A stretch of 64,000 bases of DNA from the NCBI RefSeq assembly GCF_007830055.1, contig NZ_VLLE01000003.1, forward strand, positions 806,001-870,000, in the 5' to 3' direction. Positions 41,240 to 49,748 of the stretch are shown here, one piece after another; the stretch's first letter is position 1; each line of letters begins with the position of its first letter. Below the pieces are notes generated by a model that saw only the letters and a program-made list of their open reading frames with translations, was not told the origin of the DNA and did no database searches. The translations under genes were made by a program, and so were the position numbers. Source of the DNA: Lacibacter cauensis. GTDB lineage: Bacteria; Bacteroidota; Bacteroidia; Chitinophagales; Chitinophagaceae.

Positions 41240-42796
41240 ATGGCTTTAGCAAAAATATTATGGGTTGATGATGAGATTGAAAGTCTGCAATCGCAGAAGC
41301 TGTTTCTGGAAGCGAAGGGCTACGAAGTACATACACTAACCAACGGTTTTGATGCCATTGATTATGTAAAAGAAAACCCGGTTGATGTGGTGCTGATGGA
41401 TGAGACCATGCCGGGTATTACGGGGTTGGAAACACTTACAAAAATTAAGGAAGTGAACCAATCCATACCGGTTGTATTGATTACTAAAAATGAAACCGAG
41501 AACCTGATGGACGACGCCATTGGTTCACAGATAAGCGATTACCTGATTAAACCCGTAAACCCCAACCAGGTTTTATTGAGTTTGAAGAAGATCATCGACA
41601 ATAAACGGTTGGTGAGCGAGAAAACAACATCGGCTTACCAGCAACAGTTCCGCAATTTGTTTATGGCACTCAACAGTAATCCCAATTACAACGAGTGGAT
41701 GGACATCTATAAAAAGCTGGTGTATTGGGAATTGGAAATGAGCAAGGCCGACAGTCCCGAAATGAGCGAAGTATTGCAGCAACAAAAGAGTGAAGCCAAT
41801 AATGAGTTCTTCAAATACATTTCACGCAATTACTCCACTTGGGTAAAACCGAAGGCAGCCGAATCGCCCATTATGAGCCATACGCTGTTTCAGTTTAAAG
41901 TATTGCCACATGCTGAAAAAGGAACGCCTTTATTTTTTATACTGATCGATAACCTGCGTTTCGATCAATGGAAGGCGATACAGCCGGTGTTTGCCGATAA
42001 CTTCCGCATTGCGGAAGAGGAGTCGTTCTACGCCATTTTACCAACTGCCACACAATACAGCCGCAATGCTATTTTCAGCGGATTGTTGCCGGTTGATATT
42101 GAAAAGAAATTCCCCAAACAATGGAAGAATGATCATGATGAAGGCGGGAAAAACCTGCACGAAGAAGAGTTCTTCCGGGCACAGCTGCAACGGTTGGGCA
42201 AAGGCGATTTGAAAGTATCGTTTACAAAAGTGCTCAATCACCAGGCAGGGCAGGAGCTGGTGAACAATATACATAACCTGTTGCAGAACGATATTAATGT
42301 GATTGTGTACAATTTTGTGGATATGCTGAGCCATGCCCGTACCGAAATGGAAGTGCTGAAGGAACTGGCGAACGATGAAAAAAGTTACCGCAGTATTACC
42401 GCCAGTTGGTTCGAACATTCGCCGCTGAACCAGGCATTGAAGAAAATTGCGGATAAAAAGATCAACATCGTAATGGCAACCGACCATGGCAGTATTCGTG
42501 TACAAAAGCCCGCCAAAGTAATTGGTGATAAGGAAACCACTACCAATATCCGCTACAAGCATGGCCGTAACCTCAATTTTGAACCAAAAGATGTATTGGC
42601 TTTTCGTGATCCTGCCGAAGCAGGGTTACCGGTGCCCAACGTCAATTCCTCATACATTTTTGCCAGGGAAGATGTGTACCTGTGCTATCCCAACAATTAC
42701 AACTACTATGTCAACTATTACCGCAACACATTTCAGCATGGCGGGGTGAGTTTGGAGGAAATGATTATACCTGTGGTGCGGATGACAAGCAAATAG
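41240..42796 (+). CDS. porX: PorX, type IX secretion response regulator with PglZ domain
   Basis: This 518-residue fusion has a CheY receiver (residues 1-120: WVDDEIESLQSQK, phospho-Asp in VVLMDETMPGI near 54, Lys in LIKPVNP near 107), a helical linker (about 125-205) and a PglZ/alkaline-phosphatase-like domain (210-515) with IDNLRFDQWKAIQPV, YNFVDMLSHARTEMEVL and VMATDHGSIRV. This architecture is PorX, the regulator of type IX secretion genes in Porphyromonas; the PglZ domain binds zinc and cleaves cyclic or linear oligonucleotides. It has its own promoter and no sensor kinase beside it. The gene is intact, so the organism probably has a functional type IX system. Confidence 0.93.
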   Translation: MALAKILWVDDEIESLQSQKLFLEAKGYEVHTLTNGFDAIDYVKENPVDVVLMDETMPGITGLETLTKIKEVNQSIPVVLITKNETENLMDDAIGSQISDYLIKPVNPNQVLLSLKKIIDNKRLVSEKTTSAYQQQFRNLFMALNSNPNYNEWMDIYKKLVYWELEMSKADSPEMSEVLQQQKSEANNEFFKYISRNYSTWVKPKAAESPIMSHTLFQFKVLPHAEKGTPLFFILIDNLRFDQWKAIQPVFADNFRIAEEESFYAILPTATQYSRNAIFSGLLPVDIEKKFPKQWKNDHDEGGKNLHEEEFFRAQLQRLGKGDLKVSFTKVLNHQAGQELVNNIHNLLQNDINVIVYNFVDMLSHARTEMEVLKELANDEKSYRSITASWFEHSPLNQALKKIADKKINIVMATDHGSIRVQKPAKVIGDKETTTNIRYKHGRNLNFEPKDVLAFRDPAEAGLPVPNVNSSYIFAREDVYLCYPNNYNYYVNYYRNTFQHGGVSLEEMIIPVVRMTSK

Positions 42797-42915
42797 CAAG
42801 TATAAAGTAAGAACGGCAAAGTACAACTGTGGAAAAGTCCTCCTTACCGAAACAGGTAAAAAGAGGCAGTAACGGTAAATTTGCCAAGAACTAAAGCTTC
42901 CCATTGGGGCAGAGT

Positions 42916-43197
42916 ATGAAACTGAATCAGACGACACTTAATAAGTTAGAAGCTATTTTAGGCGAAAGCGGTTATATCGTTCGCTACGAACGTGGTACTT
43001 TTCAAAGTGGTTATTGCATACTGGAACAGAAAAAAGTGGTGGTATTGAATAAATTTTTGATGCTCGAAAGCCGGGTAAATACCCTGCTCGAATTAATTCC
43101 CCTCATCAACATCAGCTTTGATGCATTAACCGGCGAGTCGCAAAAATTGTACGAAGAAGTGATGGCACTGGCTGCGGCAAAAGCAACGAATGAGTAA
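42916..43197 (+). CDS. Small conserved protein of unknown function
   Basis: The 93-residue soluble protein has an N-terminal helix (NQTTLNKLEAILGESG), a beta part with a Cys (YERGTFQSGYCILEQKKVVVLNKFL) and a C-terminal helix. No catalytic motif is visible. I recall similar small proteins next to metallo-hydrolase genes in Bacteroidota, but no name is attached. The gene is on the same strand as porX (119 bases earlier) and the metallo-hydrolase (94 bases later). A four-codon upstream start is possible. Confidence 0.7.
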   Translation: MKLNQTTLNKLEAILGESGYIVRYERGTFQSGYCILEQKKVVVLNKFLMLESRVNTLLELIPLINISFDALTGESQKLYEEVMALAAAKATNE

Positions 43198-43200
43198 TTA

Positions 43201-43283
43201 GAAATGAAAAATTTAAAATGAAAAGGAAACGCCGTCGATCTATGCACTTTTTCATTCCTCCTTTTCAATTTTTCATTTTTAAT
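43201..43283. repeat. AATGAAAAATGA-type inverted repeat
   Basis: GAAATGAAAAATTTAAAATG near 43201-43226 matches, inverted, the segment CCTTTTCAATTTTTCATTTTT near 43260-43280. It is the same kind of word as the perfect hairpin at 23726-23765, but here it lies between two genes on the same strand. Confidence 0.55.
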
Positions 43284-43291
43284 TTTAAGTT

Positions 43292-44068
43292 GTGAGCTAT
43301 CCTCCCATTAAAATTACATTTCTCGGTACGGGCACCAGCAGTGGTGTACCGATGATCGGTTGCGATTGTGACGTATGTACTTCATCCAACAAAAAAGACA
43401 ACCGGCTCCGCAGCAGCATTATGGTTGAAACGGCCGATACAACAATTGTTGTTGATACAACGCCCGATTTTCGTTACCAGATGTTGCGACTGGGGGTAAA
43501 GAAAATAGACGCTATCATTTTTACACATCCGCATAAAGATCATATTGCCGGACTCGATGATGTACGTGCCTTCAACTACATCAACCGCAAACCCATGGAA
43601 GTGTACTGCAACTATCTTACAGAAGAAGCCTTACGCAGAGATTTCTATTATGCCTTCTCCGATACCCGTTATCCCGGTGTACCCGAAATCAATCTCAATA
43701 CCATCACCGATCAACCATTTACCATTAACGAATTATTGATTGAGCCTGTTTTGGTGTGGCATATGAAAATGCCTGTGCTTGGTTTTCGCTTTGGACCGTT
43801 TACTTATATTACGGATGCAAATTTTATTGAACCTGCTGAACAGCAAAAGATCAAAGGCAGCGAAGTAATGGTGGTGAACGCACTGCGCAAGGAAAAACAC
43901 ATTTCTCATTACAATCTTGAGGAAGCTGTTGCGCTGGTGCAGGAACTTGAAGTACCGCAGGCTTATTTTACGCATATCAGCCATCAGTTAGGTTTGCACG
44001 ATGTAGTTGAAAAAGAATTGCCCAAGGGCATTCATTTAGCGTTCGATGGTCTTGTGCTGCATTTGTGA
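43292..44068 (+). CDS. MBL-fold metallo-hydrolase (PhnP-like)
   Basis: This 258-residue metallo-beta-lactamase-fold protein starts at GTG 43292. The N-terminus FLGTGTSSGVPMIGCDCDVCTS carries an additional Cys-rich loop seen in PhnP/RNase Z-like phosphodiesterases. The metal motif is FTHPHKDHIAGLDDVRAF near residue 80 (HxHxDH), with further His/Asp in VWHMKMPVLG and YFTHISHQLG. It may cleave cyclic nucleotide-like or phosphodiester substrates; the precise one is unknown. It follows the small unknown gene with a repeat-filled gap and precedes an HhH protein. Confidence 0.87.
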   Translation: MSYPPIKITFLGTGTSSGVPMIGCDCDVCTSSNKKDNRLRSSIMVETADTTIVVDTTPDFRYQMLRLGVKKIDAIIFTHPHKDHIAGLDDVRAFNYINRKPMEVYCNYLTEEALRRDFYYAFSDTRYPGVPEINLNTITDQPFTINELLIEPVLVWHMKMPVLGFRFGPFTYITDANFIEPAEQQKIKGSEVMVVNALRKEKHISHYNLEEAVALVQELEVPQAYFTHISHQLGLHDVVEKELPKGIHLAFDGLVLHL

Positions 44069-44129
44069 GCTGCAGCTCTACCCGTTTTGAAGTATTTCAT
44101 TTAAAAGCGTCAACTGCTAATTTTAAAGT

Positions 44130-45104
44130 ATGCAGTTTACCCGCCCCCATTGGATAAAAGAATACTTCAGCTTCACCAAAAAAGAACGCAATGCAACATT
44201 ACTACTTGCTGCAGCTGCACTTTTGTTTTCCTTGCTGCCTTCTATTTTTCCATTTCTTGTAAAAAATGATCTAGAGCTAACTGTTGACACAACTGTGCAG
44301 CAGCAACTGGCCGCTTTACAAACTATAGAAACAGAAAAAGGAAAAGTGAATGATGAATATGATGATGCCTCGTTGTTTCAACCCAAAGAGTCGCAGTTTG
44401 AAAAGTATCAAAGAAAAAAACAGAGCAGCGAGTTGTTTTATTTTGATCCGAACAACGCAACTGCGGATGAGTGGAAAAGACTTGGTGTAAGAGAAAAAAC
44501 AGTTGCAACAATTCTTAAGTACAGAAGCAAAGGTGGTAAATTTTACAAGCCGGAAGATCTGAAACGTATTTATGGGCTGCGGCCCGATGAAGCAGAGCGG
44601 TTGCTTCCCTTCGTATCAATTGAAGCAAAACAAAAGCCTGCAAGCGTTACTGAAAATTCAACTGTTGAAACTTCTTATACAAAAGAAAGGAAAGAATTTA
44701 CAAAGATCGTTGTTGATATTAACAGCTCCGATACAAGCGATTGGAAGTTGCTTCGTGGCATTGGGTCTGGTTATGCCCGCCGGATTGTTAATTTTCGCAA
44801 CAAACTCGGTGGTTTTGTTTCGGTTGATCAGGTTGCAGAAACTTACGGACTACCCGACAGCGTGTTTCAACAAATAAAACCTCAGTTAAAAAATACAACA
44901 GCTGATGTGCGGAAAATAAGCCTGAACAACAGTACAGTTGAACAGTTAAAAGCGCATCCTTATATTGGTTTTAGTGTTGCCAATGCCATCGTGCAATACC
45001 GGAAAGAGCATGGCAGTTTCAGCAGTATTACCGAATTACAGAAAATTGGGGCAATCGACGAAAAGCTGTACCAAAAGATCAGTCCTTACCTGCAGGTTGA
45101 ATAA
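44130..45104 (+). CDS. Helix-hairpin-helix protein with N-terminal membrane anchor
   Basis: This 324-residue protein has one membrane segment near residues 22-44, then three helix-hairpin-helix units: near 112-150 (ATADEWKRLGVREKTVATIL), near 195-240 (INSSDTSDWKLLRGIGSGYA) and near 270-318 (NNSTVEQLKAHPYIGFSV). The hairpins read GxGxxxAxxI-like and resemble ComEA-type DNA-binding domains, so the protein may bind DNA at the cell surface or periplasm. ComEA itself is shorter with one such region. Function in competence is inference, supported loosely by comM elsewhere in the window. The C-terminus is intact. Confidence 0.8.
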   Translation: MQFTRPHWIKEYFSFTKKERNATLLLAAAALLFSLLPSIFPFLVKNDLELTVDTTVQQQLAALQTIETEKGKVNDEYDDASLFQPKESQFEKYQRKKQSSELFYFDPNNATADEWKRLGVREKTVATILKYRSKGGKFYKPEDLKRIYGLRPDEAERLLPFVSIEAKQKPASVTENSTVETSYTKERKEFTKIVVDINSSDTSDWKLLRGIGSGYARRIVNFRNKLGGFVSVDQVAETYGLPDSVFQQIKPQLKNTTADVRKISLNNSTVEQLKAHPYIGFSVANAIVQYRKEHGSFSSITELQKIGAIDEKLYQKISPYLQVE

Positions 45105-45128
45105 AGGAAAAATATTTTCTCTGTTTCG

Positions 45129-45159
45129 CTAACACGTGTTAGTAATTCTCCTATATTTG
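45129..45159 (+). promoter_or_regulatory. Palindromic operator with -7 box before the acyl-CoA dehydrogenase gene
   Basis: CTAACACGTGTTAG, a perfect 14-base palindrome, at 45129-45142, and a perfect TATATTTG (TAnnTTTG) at 45152-45159. The palindrome covers the place of the -33 element. Palindromes of this size are typical of TetR/FadR-type repressor sites; the regulator is not in the window. Confidence 0.65.
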
Positions 45160-45196
45160 TTTAGCCGTTTCGATTGATTGCTATTATGTAAAACAG

Positions 45197-45237
45197 TTGA
45201 GTCATGGTACTGGTTTGAGAGTCAGTTCATGGCTCAA
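45197..45237 (+). other. Leader hairpin
   Basis: TTGAGTCATG (45197-45206) pairs with CATGGCTCAA (45228-45237) allowing one G-U pair, in the roughly 110-base leader of the acyl-CoA dehydrogenase mRNA. No known riboswitch pattern was recognised. Confidence 0.35.
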
Positions 45238-45272
45238 CTTATTTTAAAGAAGACCGTAAACAAGAATACAGG

Positions 45273-46412
45273 ATGAATTTTTCGCAAAACGAAGTAACAC
45301 AGCAGGTAGCGCAGGTAGCCAGAGATTTTGCACAGAAACACATTCTGCCACATGTAATGGAGTGGGATGAAAGCCAGCATTTTCCCAAAGATGTATTTCA
45401 TGAAATGGGTAAGCTGGGGCTTATGGGCATTTTTGTACCGGAAGAGTATGGTGGCAGTGGCTTTGGCTATTACGAATATGTAGCTGCAATTGTGGAAACA
45501 GCCAAAGTGTGTGGGTCGATAGGATTAAGTCTCGCTGCTCATAATTCGTTGTGCACAGGACATATTCTTTATTGTGCAAGCGAGGAACAGAAGAAAAAGT
45601 ATTTGCCTAAACTGGCAAGTGGCGAGTGGATCGGTGCATGGGGTTTAACAGAGCCCAATACCGGCAGCGATGCAGGTAATATGAAGACTACGGCTGTTAA
45701 AGATGGTGATGACTGGATATTGAACGGCACCAAATGCTGGATTACGCATGGTATTAGTGCAGAACTGGCGGTAGTGATTGCACGCACCGGTGAACCACGG
45801 GAAAGCGGTAACTCAACAGCATTTTTGGTTGAAAGAGGTACACCTGGCTTTAAAGCCGGAAAGAAAGAAAACAAGCTGGGCATGCGTGCAAGCGAAACAG
45901 CAGAAATGATTTTTGATAACTGTCGTATACCCGATGCCAACAGAATTGGTACGGTGGGAGATGGGTTCCGGCAGGCGCTGAAAATACTGGATGGTGGCCG
46001 GATTTCTATTGCTGCTCTCTCGCTGGGTATTGCCAAAGGAGCTTACGAAGCGGCGGTAAAATATTCGCAGGAGCGTTACCAGTTCGATCAGCCGATTGCC
46101 AATTTTCAGGGAATTTCGTTTAAGCTGGCCGATATGGCTACTGAAATTGCTGCAGCTGAATTACTGATTTTAAAAGCAGCCGATTTAAAAAACCGTGGTG
46201 AAAAAGTAACCGAAGCTGGGGCTATGGCAAAATACTATGCCAGCGAAATAGCGGTGAAAGTAAGTAACGATGCCGTACAGATTTTTGGCGGTTATGGTTA
46301 CACCAAAGATTTTCCGGTTGAAAAATATTATCGTGACAGTAAACTCTGCACCATTGGCGAAGGCACCAGTGAAATACAGAAGATTGTTATTGCACGTGAA
46401 CAATTAAAATAG
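45273..46412 (+). CDS. Acyl-CoA dehydrogenase
   Basis: This 379-residue FAD enzyme of the acyl-CoA dehydrogenase family has the N-terminal helical domain (residues 1-115), the beta domain with WGLTEPNTGSDAGNM near 126 and the C-terminal helical domain with EGTSEIQKIVIA near 365. The glutamate in QIFGGYGYTKDFPVEKYYRD near 341 has the usual short/medium-chain pattern. It introduces a double bond in an acyl-CoA. Chain length and branch preference are not readable. Its upstream palindrome suggests repression relieved by fatty acid or acyl-CoA. Monocistronic, with a terminator right after. Confidence 0.92.
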   Translation: MNFSQNEVTQQVAQVARDFAQKHILPHVMEWDESQHFPKDVFHEMGKLGLMGIFVPEEYGGSGFGYYEYVAAIVETAKVCGSIGLSLAAHNSLCTGHILYCASEEQKKKYLPKLASGEWIGAWGLTEPNTGSDAGNMKTTAVKDGDDWILNGTKCWITHGISAELAVVIARTGEPRESGNSTAFLVERGTPGFKAGKKENKLGMRASETAEMIFDNCRIPDANRIGTVGDGFRQALKILDGGRISIAALSLGIAKGAYEAAVKYSQERYQFDQPIANFQGISFKLADMATEIAAAELLILKAADLKNRGEKVTEAGAMAKYYASEIAVKVSNDAVQIFGGYGYTKDFPVEKYYRDSKLCTIGEGTSEIQKIVIAREQLK

Positions 46413-46430
46413 GCGATCGATAGCATGAGA

Positions 46431-46460
46431 AAGCCGGGCCGTTCCTTCGGGAACGGCTTT
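46431..46460 (+). terminator. Rho-independent terminator after the acyl-CoA dehydrogenase gene
   Basis: GCCGTTCC (46438-46445), TTCG loop, GGAACGGC (46450-46457), followed by TTTATT. Converging position with the small minus-strand gene suggests use in both directions. Confidence 0.85.
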
Positions 46461-46465
46461 ATTGT

Positions 46466-46639
46466 TTAATCGAGAAAATCATCGTCGTCTTTTGGCCCGT
46501 ACTTGTCAAACAGTTTATCAATAGCTCCGCCGAAGATGGGAAACTTTTCTTTCGCAAATGTTTTGATGACATCGATAGCTGCATAGGCCTGCTGTTCGGT
46601 TAAACCTTTTTCCATTAAACGGTTGATAAGATCCTGCAT
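46466..46639 (-). CDS. Small acidic-tailed protein of unknown function
   Basis: This is a 57-residue protein starting MQDLINRLM at ATG 46639. It has one amphipathic helix pair (residues 1-45: RLMEKGLTEQQAYAAIDVIK; AKEKFPIFGGAIDKLF) and a C-terminal acidic tail KYGPKDDDDFLD. There is no known motif. A longer upstream extension exists but lies in A/T-rich sequence and is not believed. Similar tiny proteins with a DDDD tail occur in this phylum; none is named here. The gene is the only one between the acyl-CoA dehydrogenase and clpX. Confidence 0.65.
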   Translation of the reverse strand: MQDLINRLMEKGLTEQQAYAAIDVIKTFAKEKFPIFGGAIDKLFDKYGPKDDDDFLD

Positions 46640-46679
46640 GCGTAAAAGTTTAAAGTGGAAAGTTAGAAGATTAAACTTG

Positions 46680-46731
46680 GATAGAAACACGGATGACGCA
46701 GATTTTAGCAGATGCTAACTGATTTGTTATG
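46680..46731 (+). repeat. Copy of the ATAGAAACGCAGATGACGC repeat family
   Basis: GATAGAAACACGGATGACGC followed by AGATTTTAGCAGATGC... It matches the copies at 16891-16936 (minus) and 21368-21505 (both arms). Confidence 0.65.
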
Positions 46732-46781
46732 TGTGTGCATTGGTAGTGTCCCTGTTACAAGTCAATCTATCTTTCTGCAAA

Positions 46782-46814
46782 TAAAAAACCTGTTGAAAAA
46801 ATCAACAGGTTGAA
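46782..46814 (-). terminator. Terminator of clpX
   Basis: AACCTGTTGA (46787-46796) and TCAACAGGTT (46802-46811) form a 10-bp stem; the minus-strand transcript then runs into six U's. Confidence 0.85.
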
Positions 46815-46860
46815 ATATAGTTCACGTTCGTACTTCTAACTTTGTAATTCTTACTTGCGT

Positions 46861-48093
46861 TTACGCAACTTTCAACAAGCCGAGTTTGCTCTTATCAAAC
46901 TTGTGCATTGCATAATCGAGTGTAAGATGGAATTGTTTTTCTTCGCTGCCCGGTAAATCAAACATGGCATCGGTTAAAATGCTTTCGCAGATGCTGCGCA
47001 AACCTCTTGCACCGAGTTTGTATTCCATTGCTTTTGCTACCATAAAATCGTACACTTCATTATCGATGACGAGTTCAATGCCTTCCAGTTCAAACAACTT
47101 TTTGTATTGTTTAATCAAAGCATTCTTTGGTGTAACCAGAATTTCACGGAGCGTTTCTGCATCCAGCGGATTGAGGTAAGTAACGATTGGTAAACGGCCG
47201 AGTAATTCAGGGATCAAACCAAATGTTTTCAGATCCTGTGCATTAACATACTGCAACAGATTCTTCTTCATGTGCTCCTGTTCTTCTTTGTTTACATTGA
47301 AGCCAATGGCATTGGTGTTTACACGACGTGCAATCACTTTATCAATACCATCAAATGCACCTCCGCAAATAAAGAGAATATTCTGTGTGTTGATCTTAAT
47401 GAGTTTTTGCTCGGGGTGTTTACGGCCGCCTTGTGGTGGAACCAATACTTCTGTTCCTTCCAGCAGCTTCAACATACCTTGCTGTACACCTTCGCCACTT
47501 ACATCTCGGGTAATAGAAGGATTATCGCCTTTACGGGCAATTTTATCAATCTCATCAATGTATACAATACCTTTTTCAGCAGCGGCAACATCGTAGTTAC
47601 AAACCTGTAACAAACGGGTGAGGATGCTTTCCACATCTTCACCTACATAGCCGGCTTCTGTAAATACGGTAGCATCAACAATCGCAAACGGAACATTGAG
47701 TAAGCGTGCAATAGTTTTCGCCAGCAATGTTTTACCAGTACCTGTTTCGCCCACCATTACAATATTGCTCTTTTCAATTTCAATTTCGCTTTCGGCTTTT
47801 TGCTTTAAGCGCTTGTAATGATTGTACACTGCAACTGCCAATACTTTCTTTGCTTCGTCCTGGCCAATGATATACTCATCCAAAAAGCGCTTTATTTCAA
47901 TCGGCTTTTTTACGTTGAGTTTAAAATTAGAAGTAGTTGTTTCATTACGCAGCAATAATTCCTGCGCAATAATTTCCTGTGCATGTTCAACGCAATTCTC
48001 ACAGATATGACCTTCCTGTCCTGCAATGAGGATCTTCACTTCGTCTCTGCTTCTGCCACAAAAAGAACAATGCAACATGTTGTTTTTCGCCAT
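46861..48093 (-). CDS. clpX: ClpX, ATP-dependent unfoldase of the ClpXP protease
   Basis: This 410-residue AAA+ unfoldase has an N-terminal zinc-binding domain [14 protein letters not shown]...ICENCVE (Cys8/11 and the CxxC near 30-33), Walker [16 protein letters not shown] near residue 120, Walker [15 protein letters not shown] near 182, sensor 1 and the IGF-type loop for ClpP docking. It presents tagged or misfolded proteins to ClpP. It is separated from clpP by a terminator (48177-48212) and has its own promoter box (48137-48144), so it can be expressed on its own. Confidence 0.95.
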   Translation of the reverse strand: MAKNNMLHCSFCGRSRDEVKILIAGQEGHICENCVEHAQEIIAQELLLRNETTTSNFKLNVKKPIEIKRFLDEYIIGQDEAKKVLAVAVYNHYKRLKQKAESEIEIEKSNIVMVGETGTGKTLLAKTIARLLNVPFAIVDATVFTEAGYVGEDVESILTRLLQVCNYDVAAAEKGIVYIDEIDKIARKGDNPSITRDVSGEGVQQGMLKLLEGTEVLVPPQGGRKHPEQKLIKINTQNILFICGGAFDGIDKVIARRVNTNAIGFNVNKEEQEHMKKNLLQYVNAQDLKTFGLIPELLGRLPIVTYLNPLDAETLREILVTPKNALIKQYKKLFELEGIELVIDNEVYDFMVAKAMEYKLGARGLRSICESILTDAMFDLPGSEEKQFHLTLDYAMHKFDKSKLGLLKVA

Positions 48094-48136
48094 TTGGAAT
48101 GGGTTTTCAGGTTGTTTTGATTATACAAAACCAACT

Positions 48137-48144
48137 CAAAGATA
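48137..48144 (-). promoter_or_regulatory. -7 box of clpX
   Basis: Perfect TATCTTTG on the minus strand, about 43 bases before the clpX ATG. Confidence 0.6.
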
Positions 48145-48176
48145 ACAATGCTTTTTAATTAAGGTAGTAGAATGAT

Positions 48177-48212
48177 AAAAAAGGGATGGAGCACTACAAA
48201 GCCCCATCCCAG
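48177..48212 (-). terminator. Terminator between the second clpP and clpX
   Basis: GGGATGG (48183-48189) and CCATCCC (48204-48210) stem; the minus transcript ends in six U's. It separates clpX from the clpP genes. Confidence 0.85.
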
Positions 48213-48232
48213 TAAATAGTGTAAATGTTCTG

Positions 48233-48862
48233 TTACAGCTTATCGAGAATACCGTCCACAATACCGTACTCTACAGCTTCTTTGGCATCCATCCAGTAGT
48301 CACGGTCAAAATCTTTCAACACCTGTTCTACCGATTTGCCGCAGTTTTCAGCCAAAATTCTGGCGCCCATTTCTTTGGTTTTGGCAATTTGTGTAGCAAT
48401 AATTTCCAAATCAGCACTGGTTCCTTGCGCACCACCAATGCTTGGCTGGTGAATCATTACTTCGCCACTTGGGAAAATATAACGCTTGCCTTTTGTACCA
48501 CCGCTGAGCAAAATAGAGCCCATTGATGCAGCCATGCCCATACAGATTGTGCTTACAGGTGAGCTGATGAGTTTCATGGTATCGTAAATAACCATACCGC
48601 TCGTTACCACACCACCGGGGCTGTTGATGTAGAGTTTAATTTCTTCGCCGGGTTTTACTGCATCTAAGTAAAGCAGTTTGTTTACGATTTCTTTGGCTGA
48701 ATTATCGTGTACAACACCCCAGAAAAAGATCTTGCGTTGCTCTAAGAATTTTTTATTGTATGGTCCGAAAGCTGCAGCCGAAAACTGTTCCAACGGATTT
48801 TCTTTTGGCTCATCATCTTGGTCTTCGAAACGAACAGGAAATTTTAAATTATACTGATTCAT
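48233..48862 (-). CDS. clpP: ClpP protease subunit, second copy
   Basis: This 209-residue ClpP shows intact catalytic Ser in CMGMAASMGSILLSGG near residue 105, His in EVMIHQPSIGGA near 130 and Asp in DFDRDYWMDAKEAVEYG near 180. It has an N-terminal extension (residues 1-25) relative to E. coli ClpP, including the DQDDEPKENP stretch. It follows the first clpP by 21 bases and is transcribed with it. The two copies are clearly different in sequence and may form mixed or separate heptamer rings. Confidence 0.95.
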   Translation of the reverse strand: MNQYNLKFPVRFEDQDDEPKENPLEQFSAAAFGPYNKKFLEQRKIFFWGVVHDNSAKEIVNKLLYLDAVKPGEEIKLYINSPGGVVTSGMVIYDTMKLISSPVSTICMGMAASMGSILLSGGTKGKRYIFPSGEVMIHQPSIGGAQGTSADLEIIATQIAKTKEMGARILAENCGKSVEQVLKDFDRDYWMDAKEAVEYGIVDGILDKL

Positions 48863-48883
48863 TGTTTGTAACGGTTTTGAGGT

Positions 48884-49585
48884 TTAGCTTTCTTTTGATT
48901 TACGTGGGTTCATTACCAGTACTTCATCCACCAGTCCGTATTCTTTTGCTTCAGATGCAGTCATCCAGAAATCACGGTCGCTGTCTTCTTTTACTTTATC
49001 GAATGTTTGACCACTGTGGTAAGAAATGATCTGGTATAATTCATCTTTCAGCTTTTTTACTTCATTCACCATAATCTGAATATCGGTAGCCTGGCCACCT
49101 GCACCGCCGTATGGCTGGTGTAACATAATACGAGAATGTTTCAGCGCTGTACGTTTGCCTTTTGTGCCGGCACACATTAGCACCGCACCCATACTTGCAG
49201 CAATACCAATGGTAATGGTGCTTACATCGGGGGTGATGTACTGCATGGTATCGTAAATGCCAAGCCCTGCATAAATGCTGCCACCGGGACTGTTGATGTA
49301 CATCTGAATATCACGTGTACGATCGGTACTTTCCAGGAACAACAGCTGGGCTGTTACAATGTTGGCTACATAATCATTAATCGGTTCGCCCATAAAAATA
49401 ATACGGTCCATCATCAGGCGGGAGAACACATCCATGCTTGCAACATTTAACGGACGTTCTTCGATGATGTAAGGCGTAAGATTAGTAGGGGTGAAAGCGT
49501 TCTGATAATTATGCAATGTGGCGCCGGAGATACCACGGTGTTTCACGGCGTATTTTTCAAATTCTTTATTGAAATCCATAGTCAT
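48884..49585 (-). CDS. clpP: ClpP protease subunit, first copy
   Basis: The 233-residue ClpP has Ser in TITIGIAASMGAVLMCAG near residue 122, His in SRIMLHQPYGGAGG near 148 and Asp in EDSDRDFWMTASEAKEYG near 197, all present. The N-terminal extension (residues 1-30) is longer than in the other copy. It lies downstream of tig, separated by 280 bases with repeats and a terminator, and directly upstream of the second clpP. Start MTMDF or the third-codon ATG are equally likely. Confidence 0.95.
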   Translation of the reverse strand: MTMDFNKEFEKYAVKHRGISGATLHNYQNAFTPTNLTPYIIEERPLNVASMDVFSRLMMDRIIFMGEPINDYVANIVTAQLLFLESTDRTRDIQMYINSPGGSIYAGLGIYDTMQYITPDVSTITIGIAASMGAVLMCAGTKGKRTALKHSRIMLHQPYGGAGGQATDIQIMVNEVKKLKDELYQIISYHSGQTFDKVKEDSDRDFWMTASEAKEYGLVDEVLVMNPRKSKES

Positions 49586-49680
49586 TTATTTTCCGGTTTG
49601 AAGTTAAGGGAAACGTTTGGAATAAATTGTTTTCAAATACCATGCGAGGCATAAAAGCAGGACATTAAGGCAGAGGAAAC

Positions 49681-49712
49681 GGTTTAAGGTTTATGGTTTA
49701 AGGTTTATGGTT
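49681..49712. repeat. Tandem GGTTTAAGGTTTAT repeat
   Basis: Two exact 14-base units GGTTTAAGGTTTAT at 49681-49694 and 49695-49708, followed by GGTT. Similar words, inverted, lie at 23009-23038. Confidence 0.65.
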
Positions 49713-49748
49713 GCTTGCAGTTCGGTTATTATGGCTGGGTTGATTGCA

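Noticed and set aside
45197-45237. Riboswitch in the acyl-CoA dehydrogenase leader
   Set aside because: A single stem with a 21-base loop does not match a riboswitch architecture known to me.
49681-49712. Tandem 14-base repeat considered as a CRISPR remnant
   Set aside because: Only two contiguous units with no spacers and no cas genes in the window.
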